Shown here: positions 8,669-16,703 of the stretch, piece by piece | Position numbering within the stretch: the stretch's first letter is position 1 | Layout: each line of letters opens with the position of its first letter | DNA from: Litorivita sp040371945 | GTDB lineage: Bacteria; Pseudomonadota; Alphaproteobacteria; Rhodobacterales; Rhodobacteraceae | Direction of reading: 5' to 3' | Length of the DNA stretch: 64,000 bases | Assembly (NCBI RefSeq): GCF_040371945.1 | Contig: NZ_BAABWS010000004.1 | Span: 1-64,000, forward strand | Translations under genes and position numbers: made by a program | Notes under the pieces: model-generated | What the model saw: only the letters and a program-made list of their open reading frames with translations | The model's database searches: none | Told to the model about the DNA's origin: nothing

Positions 8669-9733
8669 ATGGCGCGTTTTCATCAATTGTCCGTCACTGA
8701 CGTCACCAAAACGATCCGCGATGCGGTTGTCGTGACGCTAAAGCCAGTGAACGGTGGCGATTTCGATTTCACCCAAGGTCAGTATCTCACCTTCCGTCAG
8801 GATTTTGATGGCACCGAAGTGCGGCGCTCTTATTCGATCTGCGCAGGCAAGGACGACGGTGTCTTGCAGGTCGGGATCAAGAAGGTAGAGGGCGGCGCAT
8901 TTTCCACCTGGGCCAATGAAAACCTTCTCCCCGGTATGACCCTCGAAGCGATGGAGCCAATGGGCAGCTTTCACGCGCCGATCACGCCGGAGGTCGCAAA
9001 AACCTACCTCGGCTTTGCAGGCGGGTCAGGCATCACGCCGGTTCTGTCGATCATGAAAACCGTTCTGATGCGCGAACCCGACAGCACCTTTACGCTGGTT
9101 TACGCCAACCGCGGTGTGAACACGATCATGTTCCGCGAAGAGCTAGAGGACCTCAAGAACCTCCACATGGGCCGGCTGACGGTCATCCATGTGCTGGAAA
9201 GCGACGCGCAGGATATCGACCTGTTCACGGGTCGCGTCGATACAGACAAATGCAAGGCTCTGTTCGAGCATTGGATCGACATAGACAGCGTCGACACCGC
9301 GTTCATCTGTGGGCCGGAACCGATGATGCTCGGCATTGCCGCGGCCTTGCGCGACCACGGGCTGACAGAGGATCAGATCAAGTTCGAACTCTTCGCAAGT
9401 GCGCAGCCCGGACGCCTCAAGCGCAAAGCCGGAACAGGCGTCGCGGGTATCACCGCCAAGGCGACCGAGGCCACCATCTCGATGGACGGATCGGCCCGCA
9501 GCTTCACGATGGATAAGGATCAATCGATCCTTGATGCCGCCCTCGAAAACGCGATCGACGCACCGTATGCTTGCAAGGCCGGCGTTTGTTCGACCTGCAA
9601 ATGCAAGGTGCTGGAGGGCGAGGTCGAGATGCTCGCGAACCACGCGCTTGAGGATTATGAAGTGGCGCAAGGCTACGTGCTTTCGTGTCAGGCCTATCCC
9701 CTCACCGACAAGGTCGTCGCAGATTACGGTTAA
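8669..9733 (+). CDS. paaE: 1,2-phenylacetyl-CoA epoxidase reductase PaaE
   Basis: A 354-residue iron-sulfur flavoprotein that passes electrons from NADPH to the PaaABC oxygenase. The N-terminal ferredoxin-NADP reductase module has the flavin motif RRSYSICAG and nucleotide-binding segments GFAGGSGITPVLS and CGPEPMMLG. The C-terminal plant-type 2Fe-2S ferredoxin has CKAGVCSTCKCKV and a distal LSCQAYP cysteine. AAGGAG precedes the ATG at 8669; a GTG at 8666 is an alternative. It is the last gene of the paaJABCDE operon. Confidence 0.96.
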   Translation: MARFHQLSVTDVTKTIRDAVVVTLKPVNGGDFDFTQGQYLTFRQDFDGTEVRRSYSICAGKDDGVLQVGIKKVEGGAFSTWANENLLPGMTLEAMEPMGSFHAPITPEVAKTYLGFAGGSGITPVLSIMKTVLMREPDSTFTLVYANRGVNTIMFREELEDLKNLHMGRLTVIHVLESDAQDIDLFTGRVDTDKCKALFEHWIDIDSVDTAFICGPEPMMLGIAAALRDHGLTEDQIKFELFASAQPGRLKRKAGTGVAGITAKATEATISMDGSARSFTMDKDQSILDAALENAIDAPYACKAGVCSTCKCKVLEGEVEMLANHALEDYEVAQGYVLSCQAYPLTDKVVADYG

Positions 9734-9850
9734 TCAGGAATACGACCGTGACCGACACGGTGGTGTCACGCAATACCTTGCCACGCGCGCCCCTTCGACC
9801 AAGCCCGCAAACCTGCCGACACGCGACTGCGCCGCCCCGCTCAACGGCCT

Positions 9851-10447
9851 TTAGCGAAGCAGCCGCAACAGTATTTCAGCAAGGTCATGTACCGCATCGT
9901 CTGGTCCGACCTCTATATTTGTAAGGTGGCGATCATCCGCGACAACAAGCATCAAAGCCCCCGCAGAAAACAGCAACCGGAACGCGGCATTGGCGCGCGC
10001 GCGCGGGCAATCAAAGCGCGCCGTTAGCCACGCAATCACGTCGTGCCCGACACTTTGGCTCGCGCCAAAGCCCTGTTTGGCAAGCGCGTCGATGCTCCTG
10101 CCTTCAATCATAAAGGCGCGCAAAGCCCCTGCGTGTTGCTCAAAAACCGCTCGGTTTGCCGCCGCCAGAGCACGCAAAGCGTTTAGGTCACTAAGATCCG
10201 GACCGATGCTGTCCAAGGCCGCGTGCATCTGGGTCTCGATCTGCGAGAGCATCCGCGCCGAGGCTGCCTTAAGCAAGCTTTCACGATTGCCAAACCGATG
10301 ATATAGCGCGCCGTTTGAACAGCCCGAGAGCGCCGCGATCCGCGCAATTGTAACCGCGCGAAGCCCATCCGTCTCGGCCAGCGCGAGCGCGGCATCGACC
10401 ATCTTATCCGTAGAATCTTCGCTGCGCGATTGAACCGGTGCTTTCAT
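9851..10447 (-). CDS. TetR/AcrR-family transcriptional regulator
   Basis: A 198-residue protein. The N-terminal helix-turn-helix is typical (MVDAALALAETDGLRAVTIARIAALSGCSNGALYHRFGNRESLL), followed by an all-helical ligand-binding region without a recognisable specificity. It is convergent with paaE and divergent from the CocE/NonD hydrolase gene, so it most likely represses that hydrolase and itself. An inverted repeat in the shared promoter at 10484-10503 is a candidate binding site. It is distinct from the second TetR regulator at 36.7 kb. Confidence 0.88.
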   Translation of the reverse strand: MKAPVQSRSEDSTDKMVDAALALAETDGLRAVTIARIAALSGCSNGALYHRFGNRESLLKAASARMLSQIETQMHAALDSIGPDLSDLNALRALAAANRAVFEQHAGALRAFMIEGRSIDALAKQGFGASQSVGHDVIAWLTARFDCPRARANAAFRLLFSAGALMLVVADDRHLTNIEVGPDDAVHDLAEILLRLLR

Positions 10448-10483
10448 GTTTGCTTTTCATCATGTTTGCGCTTAACAATCAAG

Positions 10484-10503
10484 AATAGAGTGCTCGTTCT
10501 ATT
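10484..10503. promoter_or_regulatory. Inverted repeat in the TetR/CocE divergent promoter
   Basis: AATAGA-N8-TCTATT is a perfect 6-base inverted repeat, about 36 bases upstream of each flanking gene start. The position and symmetry fit a TetR-family operator controlling both divergent genes. There is no second copy that I noticed in the window. Confidence 0.45.
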
Positions 10504-10539
10504 TTGAGAAACCAGCTATGGGACCGGGGAGGGAACCAC

Positions 10540-12294
10540 ATGCCAGACATCATTTTTACGCCGCTCACACCTCTTTCAGACAAATATTCGCGCTATAAAG
10601 GCCCGCCCAATCCGCGCACGGAACGGCTTGTTGCCGGATACCAATACGCCAAGGGCGGGCGCCGTTTAACCTGCGATATACTTGTCGATCGCGATGTGGC
10701 GCTGACCATGCGCGATGGCGTGCGGCTCTATGCCGATGTGTTCCGCCCCGTAAGCGATGCGCCCGTGCCCGCAATCATCAATTGGGCCCCATACGGCAAA
10801 GGCGATACGGGCTATTGGACGCTTGATGAGAGCGAAGTTTTTCCAAACCGTTTCGGGATCAAACGCGGAGCCGTTTCGGGCCTGCAATCTTGGGAGGGCA
10901 ATGACCCCGCCTATTGGTGTGCCCACGGCTATGCCGTCGTCCAGATCGATGCTCGCGGCGCGTTCAACTCCGAAGGCGATGTTTGGTTTTTGAGCCAAGG
11001 CGAGGGCCGCGACGGGGCCGACGCCATTGAGGAACTTGCCACGCTTGATTGGTGTTCGGGCAAGATCGGCATGGCGGGAAATTCATGGCTGGCAATGTCA
11101 CAGTGGCGCATTGCGTCCGAGCGCCCGCCGCATCTCACAGCCATCGCGCCTTGGGAAGGGCTCTGTGATCCGCACCGCAACAGCACCCTACGCGGCGGCA
11201 TTCCCGCACTGGCTTTCCCGAATTTTATTCGCAACAAAATGTATGGCGCGGGCAAGGTCGAAGACATCACGGCAATGGCCGAACGCGAGCCGCTTTACAA
11301 CGAATACTGGGCCGACAAGACCCCGCCCATCGAGCGCATAGACGTCCCCGCCTATGTGGTCGCCAGCTATACAAATCAGGCCCATACCGGCGGAACCTTT
11401 AGCGCGTGGAACCAATTGACCAGCCCCAAATGGCTGCGCATTCACAACACCCAAGAGTGGCCCGATTTTTATAACCCCGCCTATACCGACGATCTGCGCC
11501 GCTTCTTTGATGCGACCCTGCGTGGTATCGAAAACGGTTGGGAGAAGACCCCTAAAGTGCGCATGTGTGTGCTTGATCCGGGGCACAAGGATATCATTGA
11601 TCGTCCCGAGGCAAGCTTCCCGCCGCAAGGGGTTTCCTCGCGCACCCTGTTCCTTGACGCGGGGAGCAAACAGCTTTCCCCTGCCCTCCCATCAGCCGAG
11701 AGCCAAACAGGCTATGCGCTCCAAGACAAGCACCCCGAAGTCGACTTCCTGCACCGGTTTGACGCGGACATTGAGATCGCCGGAACGCCTCTGCTGGCGC
11801 TTTGGGTTAGCGCTCAAGGGCACAATGATCTCGACTTGTTCGTTTATATCCAGAAGCTAAGTGCCTCTGGCAAACAGCTCTGGCATCAAACGGTCGACCT
11901 TGGCCTGCCGCTTGGGCGCATGTGGATGCCAAAGGTGTTTGCTCTCGGGGCAAAGGCCATGGCGCCGGCGTTCTTTGGCGGGCCGGATGGATTGCTCCGT
12001 GTCTCGCGGCGCGGGCTTGATCCCGATGCCCCCGCCCACCAGCCCGAGCTGTTGCTGGATAAGGAGCGCTTCATCCCTGAAGGCGACATCGTTGAGGCGG
12101 AGATCCCCTTCTGGCCTGTCGCGATGCGCTGGCATAAAGGCGAACAATTGCGGCTGAAAATCTCTGGCAAACATCTGTTGCCCGGCCTCTTGCCCGATTT
12201 ACCAGAGCCACCCATGCAGCGCGGCAAGACCCATACAATCCACACCGGCGGGCAGTATCCGTCGAAATTGGTGCTGCCGTTTAACCCTGGCTAA
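10540..12294 (+). CDS. CocE/NonD-family serine hydrolase (X-Pro dipeptidyl-peptidase S15 fold)
   Basis: A 584-residue alpha/beta hydrolase of the cocaine esterase / alpha-amino acid ester hydrolase / glutaryl acylase group. The N-terminal domain carries the nucleophile segment AGNSWLAMSQW (Ser in GxSxxA) and the preceding ARGAFNSEGD loop; the C-terminal jelly-roll part begins near HRFDADIEIAGTP. No signal peptide is visible. The ATG at 10540 follows GGGGAGGGA; earlier in-frame starts lack this. Family members cleave esters or amides of aromatic acids, so a role in releasing phenylacetate or benzoate for the adjacent pathways is plausible but unproven. Confidence 0.87.
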   Translation: MPDIIFTPLTPLSDKYSRYKGPPNPRTERLVAGYQYAKGGRRLTCDILVDRDVALTMRDGVRLYADVFRPVSDAPVPAIINWAPYGKGDTGYWTLDESEVFPNRFGIKRGAVSGLQSWEGNDPAYWCAHGYAVVQIDARGAFNSEGDVWFLSQGEGRDGADAIEELATLDWCSGKIGMAGNSWLAMSQWRIASERPPHLTAIAPWEGLCDPHRNSTLRGGIPALAFPNFIRNKMYGAGKVEDITAMAEREPLYNEYWADKTPPIERIDVPAYVVASYTNQAHTGGTFSAWNQLTSPKWLRIHNTQEWPDFYNPAYTDDLRRFFDATLRGIENGWEKTPKVRMCVLDPGHKDIIDRPEASFPPQGVSSRTLFLDAGSKQLSPALPSAESQTGYALQDKHPEVDFLHRFDADIEIAGTPLLALWVSAQGHNDLDLFVYIQKLSASGKQLWHQTVDLGLPLGRMWMPKVFALGAKAMAPAFFGGPDGLLRVSRRGLDPDAPAHQPELLLDKERFIPEGDIVEAEIPFWPVAMRWHKGEQLRLKISGKHLLPGLLPDLPEPPMQRGKTHTIHTGGQYPSKLVLPFNPG

Positions 12295-12783
12295 GGCGTG
12301 CATTTACGTCTGTTCCAAAAAGCGCGCGGAGTGTTGCACTAAACGGCTTCATGGATCAGTCGGGGCTTCAATAAGGCTCGGTATGACCGGCAAGTCTCGC
12401 GTCATATGCCGTCGTTTCTCCGCGGTCATATCAGAGCACCGCCGATTTTCTCGCCGAGTGCGGCCGAGCAGTTGAACGTTCGGCGGTGTATCGATGGGTC
12501 CGCAGGTTCGGGCCTCGGACCGGCCACGGCATCGGAACGCGCCGCCAGTGGGTCGGTCTGACTTGGCAGGTGGACGAAACTTGTAACCGTGCCTGCGGGA
12601 AATGACACGGCCTGCGGCGTGCTATTGATCGGCACGGACGGTTGATTGATTTTCCCTGACGGCAGGCGATATGAGAAGCCCGTGAGAACCTTCCTTCTCA
12701 AGCCTCCTACGAAGTTGCGAGACAGCCGAATTGAGCGTGACCAGCCCCCTTTGAAAGGGCATCTTGGGTGGGCCATAAAGGAC
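12295..12783. other. Non-coding stretch between the CocE-type gene and the IS3 element
   Basis: Apart from the IS6-family fragment described separately, no intact gene, RNA or terminator is apparent here. The last 120 bases before the IS3 left end have no match I recognise. Confidence 0.5.
12340..12670 (+). pseudogene. Decayed IS6-family transposase fragment
   Basis: In one frame starting near 12430 the sequence reads SYQSTADFLAECG, ERSAVYRWVRRFGP, WQVDETCNRACG, a TGA stop, then HGLRRAIDRHGRLIDF. This matches the IS6/IS26-family core (SYRDVADLLAERG, STVYRWVQRF, WRVDETYVKVRGKW, YRAVDRDGQTIDF) around the first catalytic Asp. It has an in-frame stop, a probable frameshift near 12420 and no C-terminal DDE residues, so it is inactive. 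It marks an old insertion beside the IS3 element. Confidence 0.7.
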
Positions 12784-12817
12784 TGGTCAGCCCCATCTGA
12801 GTGGTCCGGCTTGAGTG

Positions 12818-13615
12818 TTAGTGCATGACCGGCCTCGGGTCCATCGGGACGATGGTTTCCGGTGCTGGTGGGCGATAGCCCAACGCACTGTGCGGTCGTT
12901 TCGTGTTGTAGTGTTTCCTCCATTGTTCGATCAGAATCTGGGCTTCCCTTAAACTGTAGAAGATCTCGCCATTGAGCAGCTCATCGCGGAACCTCGCGTT
13001 GAAGCTTTCGCAATATCCATTCTCCCAGGGCGACCCGGGTTCGATGTAGGCCGTCTTTGCCCCGACTGCGCTGATCCATTCCTGAACCGCTTGAGCGATA
13101 AACTCAGGACCGTTGTCGGAGCGTATGAACGACGGTACGCGGCGCAGGATGAACAGGTCGCTCAATGCATCGATTACATCTCCCGAGTTCAACCGACACT
13201 TCACCTTAATGGCGAGGCACTCCCGGCTGTGCTCATCCAGGATGTTCAGCGTTCGGAAGACCTTTCCGTCCTCGGTCCGGCAATGAACGAAGTCGTAGCT
13301 CCAGACATGGTTTCGATGTTCAGGCCGGAGACGAACACAAGATCCGTCATTCAGCCAGAGCCGCCCCTTTTTCGGCTGCTTGGTAGGCACCTTCAGCCCC
13401 TCACGTCGCCACAGTCGTTCGACACGCTTATCGTTCACCTCCCAACCCGCTTCTCTCAGCAAGGCCGCGATGCGACGGTAGCCATAGCGGCCATACTGGC
13501 GAGCCAGCTCAATCATGTCCGCGACCAGTTGGTCCTCATCGGACCGACCTTGAGGAACCTTCCTCTGCGTCGAGCGATGCTGCCCGAGAACACGACAAGC
13601 GCGTCTCTCAGACAA
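12818..13615 (-). CDS. IS3-family transposase OrfB (DDE integrase domain)
   Basis: At least 265 residues in this frame, and the frame stays open upstream to the slippery site at 13672-13678 (reading LLSPARRRACIDHVR), so the functional product is an OrfAB fusion made by -1 frameshifting. The rve domain carries the triad: VWSYDFVH (Asp), SFIRSDNGPEF (Asp) and SPWENGYCES (Glu). The IS3 ending RPHSALGYRPPAPE is present. The TTG start at 13615 is nominal only. Confidence 0.88.
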   Translation of the reverse strand: MSERRACRVLGQHRSTQRKVPQGRSDEDQLVADMIELARQYGRYGYRRIAALLREAGWEVNDKRVERLWRREGLKVPTKQPKKGRLWLNDGSCVRLRPEHRNHVWSYDFVHCRTEDGKVFRTLNILDEHSRECLAIKVKCRLNSGDVIDALSDLFILRRVPSFIRSDNGPEFIAQAVQEWISAVGAKTAYIEPGSPWENGYCESFNARFRDELLNGEIFYSLREAQILIEQWRKHYNTKRPHSALGYRPPAPETIVPMDPRPVMH

Positions 13616-13665
13616 TCGGAACCTTGTACGGACATGATCGATGCAAGCCCGGCGACGCGCGGGGC

Positions 13666-13944
13666 TCAGTAGTTTCCCCCTGCAGCCTCCGCGAGGATGA
13701 GCTTGTCCAAAGTCAGGTCAGAAACTGCCTTTCTAAGTCGCTCATTCTCTTTCTTAAGGCGTTTGAGCTCCTTTAGCTGGTCGGCCCCCATCCCACCATA
13801 TTGCTTGCGCCAGCGGTAGTAGGTCTGCTCGGTAATACGAACCTGTCGGATCGCATCGACACGCGCTGCGCCTTGACCGACAAGTACTTCAACCTGTCGC
13901 AACTTCGTAACGATCTCTTCCGGCTTGTGACGTTTCATAGCCAT
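13666..13944 (-). CDS. IS3-family transposase OrfA (helix-turn-helix)
   Basis: A 92-residue protein with an N-terminal HTH (EEIVTKLRQVEVL, TEQTYYRWRKQYGG) and a leucine-zipper-like helix (LKELKRLKKENERLRKAV). It ends at a TGA just after the GGGAAAC heptamer, which is in phase for -1 slippage into OrfB. No inactivating change is visible. Confidence 0.88.
   Translation of the reverse strand: MAMKRHKPEEIVTKLRQVEVLVGQGAARVDAIRQVRITEQTYYRWRKQYGGMGADQLKELKRLKKENERLRKAVSDLTLDKLILAEAAGGNY
13672..13678 (-). promoter_or_regulatory. Programmed -1 frameshift heptamer in the IS3 element
   Basis: Read on the minus strand, GGGAAAC matches X XXY YYZ and is in the right phase at the end of orfA. After a -1 slip the next codons read LLSPARRR, the typical start of the OrfB part. 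Confidence 0.7.
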
Positions 13945-14002
13945 CTCGGCCCTCCGTTTTCCTAAATAATACGGTGGACCACTTCAGTGGGGGAGGACCA
14001 GT

Positions 14003-14206
14003 TCATGAGATTACTGTTCCATTGGACGCGGTTGGACGGCCACCCGATTGCGCAGATTCCGGTTTCAAAACGCAAAGATCGATCCGTGCCGGAGGCTTTC
14101 GCGATACCTTGGCGACCTTGCGCTCGTCATCGGCAAAGACCACCAGACCGCATCGGCTTTTTGTGCGTCTTGCATCGGGAGCACGGGTTTTCGCGGTCAT
14201 GCGCAT
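14003..14206 (-). CDS. Small unknown ORF beside the IS3 element, possibly truncated
   Basis: A 67-codon frame starting MRMTAKTRAPDARR with a good CAGGAG 6-9 bases upstream, directly downstream of the alpha/beta hydrolase gene on the same strand. It ends three bases before the IS3 end. I recognise no family. It may be the 5' part of a third gene in the hydrolase operon cut by the insertion, or simply a chance frame. Confidence 0.3.
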   Translation of the reverse strand: MRMTAKTRAPDARRTKSRCGLVVFADDERKVAKVSRKPPARIDLCVLKPESAQSGGRPTASNGTVIS

Positions 14207-14234
14207 GGCGGCTTCTCCTGTGCTGGGCTATTGG

Positions 14235-15092
14235 TCAGGCCACTTGCACCGCGGGGCTTGGCATCTTTTCCAGTGCTTCGATGAAGAACGGGCGGAAGCC
14301 CTCAGGGTGTTCACTCATCGGGAAGTGGCCCAGTTCATCCATGACCGCCAGCGTGGCGCCCGTTATGGCCTTGGCCGTGCGTTCGGCGTCTTCGGGCGTA
14401 CATGTCAGGTCGTAGGCACCGACGATCATGTGCACCGGCGTTTGCTTCGTATCAATCGTTGGCAGGCGCGGGATCAAACTGTCATCGCGGGTATAAAAGC
14501 TTAGATCGCCGCGGAACACGCCCGGGCCGCTTTGCATAAACATCCAAAGCGTGTTCCAGCGCTCGGCCTTGGGCGCATATGGCGAGATATTGGCAGATAC
14601 GAGAGCGGCCCCCATCTCGCCGCCATGGGCATCAGGCCTGTGGAACCAGTCGATATCGTACCATGCAGGTTGGAAATCCGAGGCCTCTATCGCGATGAAG
14701 CCGCTGAATTTTTCCGGATGCAGGGCTGCCAGTTGCAGCGCAATCCGCCCGCCCATCGAACAACCTGCCAGAACCGGACGGTCAAGGCCCAGCCCCTCGA
14801 TCACGGCCAGAACCGTTTCGATATAGGCCTCTGTCGTCAGCAAATACTCCTGTGTCTCGAACCCTTCGGGCGGCAGGGATTTTCCGTGCCATGGCATGTC
14901 GAAGGCGATCAGGCGATTCGATACGGTGATCTCTGCGTCATTCATCAGATGACGCCACTGGCGGGTGTCGGCGCCGGCGGTGTGCAGGCAGATGATCGGA
15001 CGCCCCTGCCCCGATTCTTCGAAGTAAATACGGTGCGCGACACCGCCCACGGAGATGGTGACATAGCGCCCTGTGATCGGTTCAATGCTCAT
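14235..15092 (-). CDS. Alpha/beta hydrolase, enol-lactone/meta-cleavage hydrolase-like
   Basis: A 285-residue hydrolase with oxyanion region ICLHTAGADTRQWRHL, nucleophile elbow AGCSMGG (Ser; the usual first Gly is followed by Cys), acid in VGAYDLTCTPEDA and His in DELGHFPMSEHPEGF. Its ATG overlaps the stop of the small SCP2-like gene upstream (ATGA), so the two are translated together. It is divergent from the intradiol dioxygenase. Because no classical pcaD is present, it is a candidate for 3-oxoadipate enol-lactone hydrolysis, though PcaD identity cannot be claimed from motifs alone. Confidence 0.82.
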   Translation of the reverse strand: MSIEPITGRYVTISVGGVAHRIYFEESGQGRPIICLHTAGADTRQWRHLMNDAEITVSNRLIAFDMPWHGKSLPPEGFETQEYLLTTEAYIETVLAVIEGLGLDRPVLAGCSMGGRIALQLAALHPEKFSGFIAIEASDFQPAWYDIDWFHRPDAHGGEMGAALVSANISPYAPKAERWNTLWMFMQSGPGVFRGDLSFYTRDDSLIPRLPTIDTKQTPVHMIVGAYDLTCTPEDAERTAKAITGATLAVMDELGHFPMSEHPEGFRPFFIEALEKMPSPAVQVA

Positions 15093-15469
15093 ACTGCCAA
15101 CTCCTCTTGCGCACGGGCGAGGCCTAGGACCTCTTTGAAGAAACGCAGGTTCTTGACGAGGCTCAGAATATCGCCGTCGATCCGGCCACGGCCGATCTTT
15201 ACCAGCCCGAAGATGTCATGGAAGCCGGGCTCGGGCCGGGCTTCCCAGACTTTGTTCAACGCTTCGGCATCGGTCCGCAAAGCAAAGCGCCAAGGCGTCT
15301 TTCGGCTTGCACCTTCCTTGACCGACACGATGTGTCCCTTCTCGAAGGATAGGTAGAACTCCACCCCCCCCACATCGATGAGCACGGTTTCGGAAAACAG
15401 CCGGCCAAGGCGCAGCAAATGCGGTGTTGCCTCAAGGCGGGTTTGAATTTGTGTGAAGGTATCGATCAC
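15089..15469 (-). CDS. Small SCP2/sterol-carrier-like protein of unknown role
   Basis: About 126 residues from a GTG with GGGAGG 5 bases upstream; the longer in-frame extension to 15661 lacks a ribosome binding site and crosses the divergent promoter. Segments VLIDVGGVEFYLSFEKGHIVSV and TPWRFALRTDAEALNKVW, then FGLVKIGRGRIDGDILSLVKNLRFFKEVL, resemble SCP2-type small lipid-binding folds. It is co-operonic with the alpha/beta hydrolase. It might bind or present an aromatic intermediate, or be an unrecognised isomerase filling the missing catC step; neither is shown. Confidence 0.6.
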   Translation of the reverse strand: MIDTFTQIQTRLEATPHLLRLGRLFSETVLIDVGGVEFYLSFEKGHIVSVKEGASRKTPWRFALRTDAEALNKVWEARPEPGFHDIFGLVKIGRGRIDGDILSLVKNLRFFKEVLGLARAQEELAV

Positions 15470-15539
15470 ATTTGCCTCCCATACGGTCATAAGCTGGGGA
15501 CTAGCTGCCATGACCGAGGGTCTCTGGGCCATGCCAGCG

Positions 15540-15559
15540 AGAGTATGGGGCAATACTCT
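15540..15559. promoter_or_regulatory. Inverted repeat, candidate LysR operator in the dioxygenase divergent promoter
   Basis: AGAGTAT-N6-ATACTCT is a perfect 7-base inverted repeat containing a GTAT/ATAC core. It lies between the small SCP2-like gene and the intradiol dioxygenase, and a LysR regulator is encoded just downstream of the dioxygenase. CatR/BenM-type sites have the ATAC/GTAT elements in the other order, so the match to that family's consensus is only partial. Confidence 0.45.
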
Positions 15560-15731
15560 GCATTGCGACTTTTCAAGAAATGCCTCGCCCACAATGCGCC
15601 TCTCATCGGCGGTATCACCCCATACCGTGGCGGGCATTGGGCTGCGCGACGGATTGGGCAATGGCTATAGGACGAGAGGCGCGACGGCGTCTCACCCCGA
15701 ATACCTAATGTTTCAGGAGGAGGAACTACCC

Positions 15732-16607
15732 ATGGGCATCGTCAACCAAGACAACATTACCGACGTCGTGATCGCGAGCCTCGGCAAGCATGGAGACATC
15801 ACCGAGCGTCAGCGCCAACTGGCCACGGGGCTGGTCACGCATCTGCACGCCTTCATCAAAGACGTGCAGCTGCAGCATGACGAATTCCTGTTCGTTTGCG
15901 ACTATCTCGCCCGCGCGGGCAAGCTCTGCAACGACAATCGTCAGGAGTTCATCCTTCTGGGCGACATCCTCGGCGTCGAAGTTCTCGTCGACATGATGAC
16001 CAACCCTGTCGATGGCAACGAAAGTGAATCCACCGTTCTGGGCCCGTTCTACCGCGAAAACCCGCCGGTTCTGCCCAAGGGCGGTTCGATCATCCAAAAG
16101 CACTATGACAACGAAGAAACCGCCTATTTCGAGGGTTACATCAACGATGAGAACGGCAACGGAATCGCCGGTGTGACGATGGATGTCTGGGAAGACGCAC
16201 CGAACGGCGTCTATGAGAACCTCGATCCCGATCAACCCGAGTACAATCTGCGCGGACGGTTCGAAACCGACGAAAACGGCCATTACGCATTTATCGCGGT
16301 CCGTCCCGTCCCCTATCCGATTCCGGACGATGAAACCGCCGGAGAGCTGCTGCGCTTCATGGGCCACCACCCAAACCGTCCGGGGCACATGCACTTCATC
16401 ATCTCCAAAGACGGCTATCGCCCGCTGATCAGCCAGATCTATGATGCGGACAGCGATTGGCTCGAAGAGGACAGCGTCTTTGCGGTCAAGAAAAGCCTGA
16501 TCGGAAAGTTCCAGCCTGCGTCTAAGGAACTGGGCACTGACCTGCACTTCGAATTTGACTTCGTTCTCAAGACTGCGGCTGACGAAAACGCAATCGCCGC
16601 AGAGTAA
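15732..16607 (+). CDS. Intradiol ring-cleavage dioxygenase (catechol / hydroxyquinol 1,2-dioxygenase family)
   Basis: A 291-residue non-haem Fe(III) dioxygenase. The N-terminal helical dimerisation domain (residues 5-95, with CNDNRQEFILLGDILGVEVLVD) is followed by the catalytic domain. Probable iron ligands are Tyr161 (NGVYENLD), Tyr195 (PVPYPIPD), His219 and His221 (RPGHMHF). The start at 15732 has GGAGGAGG upstream. STVLGPFYRENPP and the long N-terminal domain resemble hydroxyquinol 1,2-dioxygenases, while the neighbouring benABCD and catB genes point to catechol as the substrate (CatA function, giving cis,cis-muconate). I therefore leave the symbol empty. Confidence 0.88.
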   Translation: MGIVNQDNITDVVIASLGKHGDITERQRQLATGLVTHLHAFIKDVQLQHDEFLFVCDYLARAGKLCNDNRQEFILLGDILGVEVLVDMMTNPVDGNESESTVLGPFYRENPPVLPKGGSIIQKHYDNEETAYFEGYINDENGNGIAGVTMDVWEDAPNGVYENLDPDQPEYNLRGRFETDENGHYAFIAVRPVPYPIPDDETAGELLRFMGHHPNRPGHMHFIISKDGYRPLISQIYDADSDWLEEDSVFAVKKSLIGKFQPASKELGTDLHFEFDFVLKTAADENAIAAE

Positions 16608-16630
16608 TCCCCGATACTTCCCAGAAGATT

Positions 16631-16662
16631 GGCCCTCGCATGCCGGGGGCCTGTCTTCATTT
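16631..16662 (+). terminator. Probable terminator after the intradiol dioxygenase
   Basis: GGCCCTCG and CGGGGGCC form an 8-base stem with one G-T wobble around a 5-base loop, followed by TGTCTTCATTT. It lies 24 bases past the dioxygenase stop. The T-tract is imperfect. Confidence 0.5.
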
Positions 16663-16703
16663 ACGGGTATGGCGTATCATGAGCTCTTGGGAGGACGGCA
16701 AAA

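Larger units (their letters stand above)
12784..14000 (-). mobile_element. IS3-family insertion sequence, IS407-like, apparently intact
   Basis: About 1.2 kb bounded by imperfect inverted repeats of about 25 bases: left CTGGTCAGCCCCATC... with AGTGGTCC, right (read on the minus strand) CTGGTCCTCCCCCAC... with AAGTGGTCC. The ends fit the TG...CA rule. It encodes OrfA and OrfB with all DDE residues. I could not see a convincing target duplication at the flanks. It sits between the catabolic segments and is a likely agent of rearrangement. Confidence 0.82.

Noticed and set aside
9745..9761. ACCGTG-N5-CACGGT inverted repeat after paaE as a terminator
   Set aside because: Only six base pairs and no T-run follows; not distinguishable from chance.
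15470..15661. N-terminal extension of the SCP2-like protein to 15661
   Set aside because: The extension crosses the divergent promoter and the inverted repeat at 15540; the GTG at 15469 has a strong GGGAGG and gives a compact protein.
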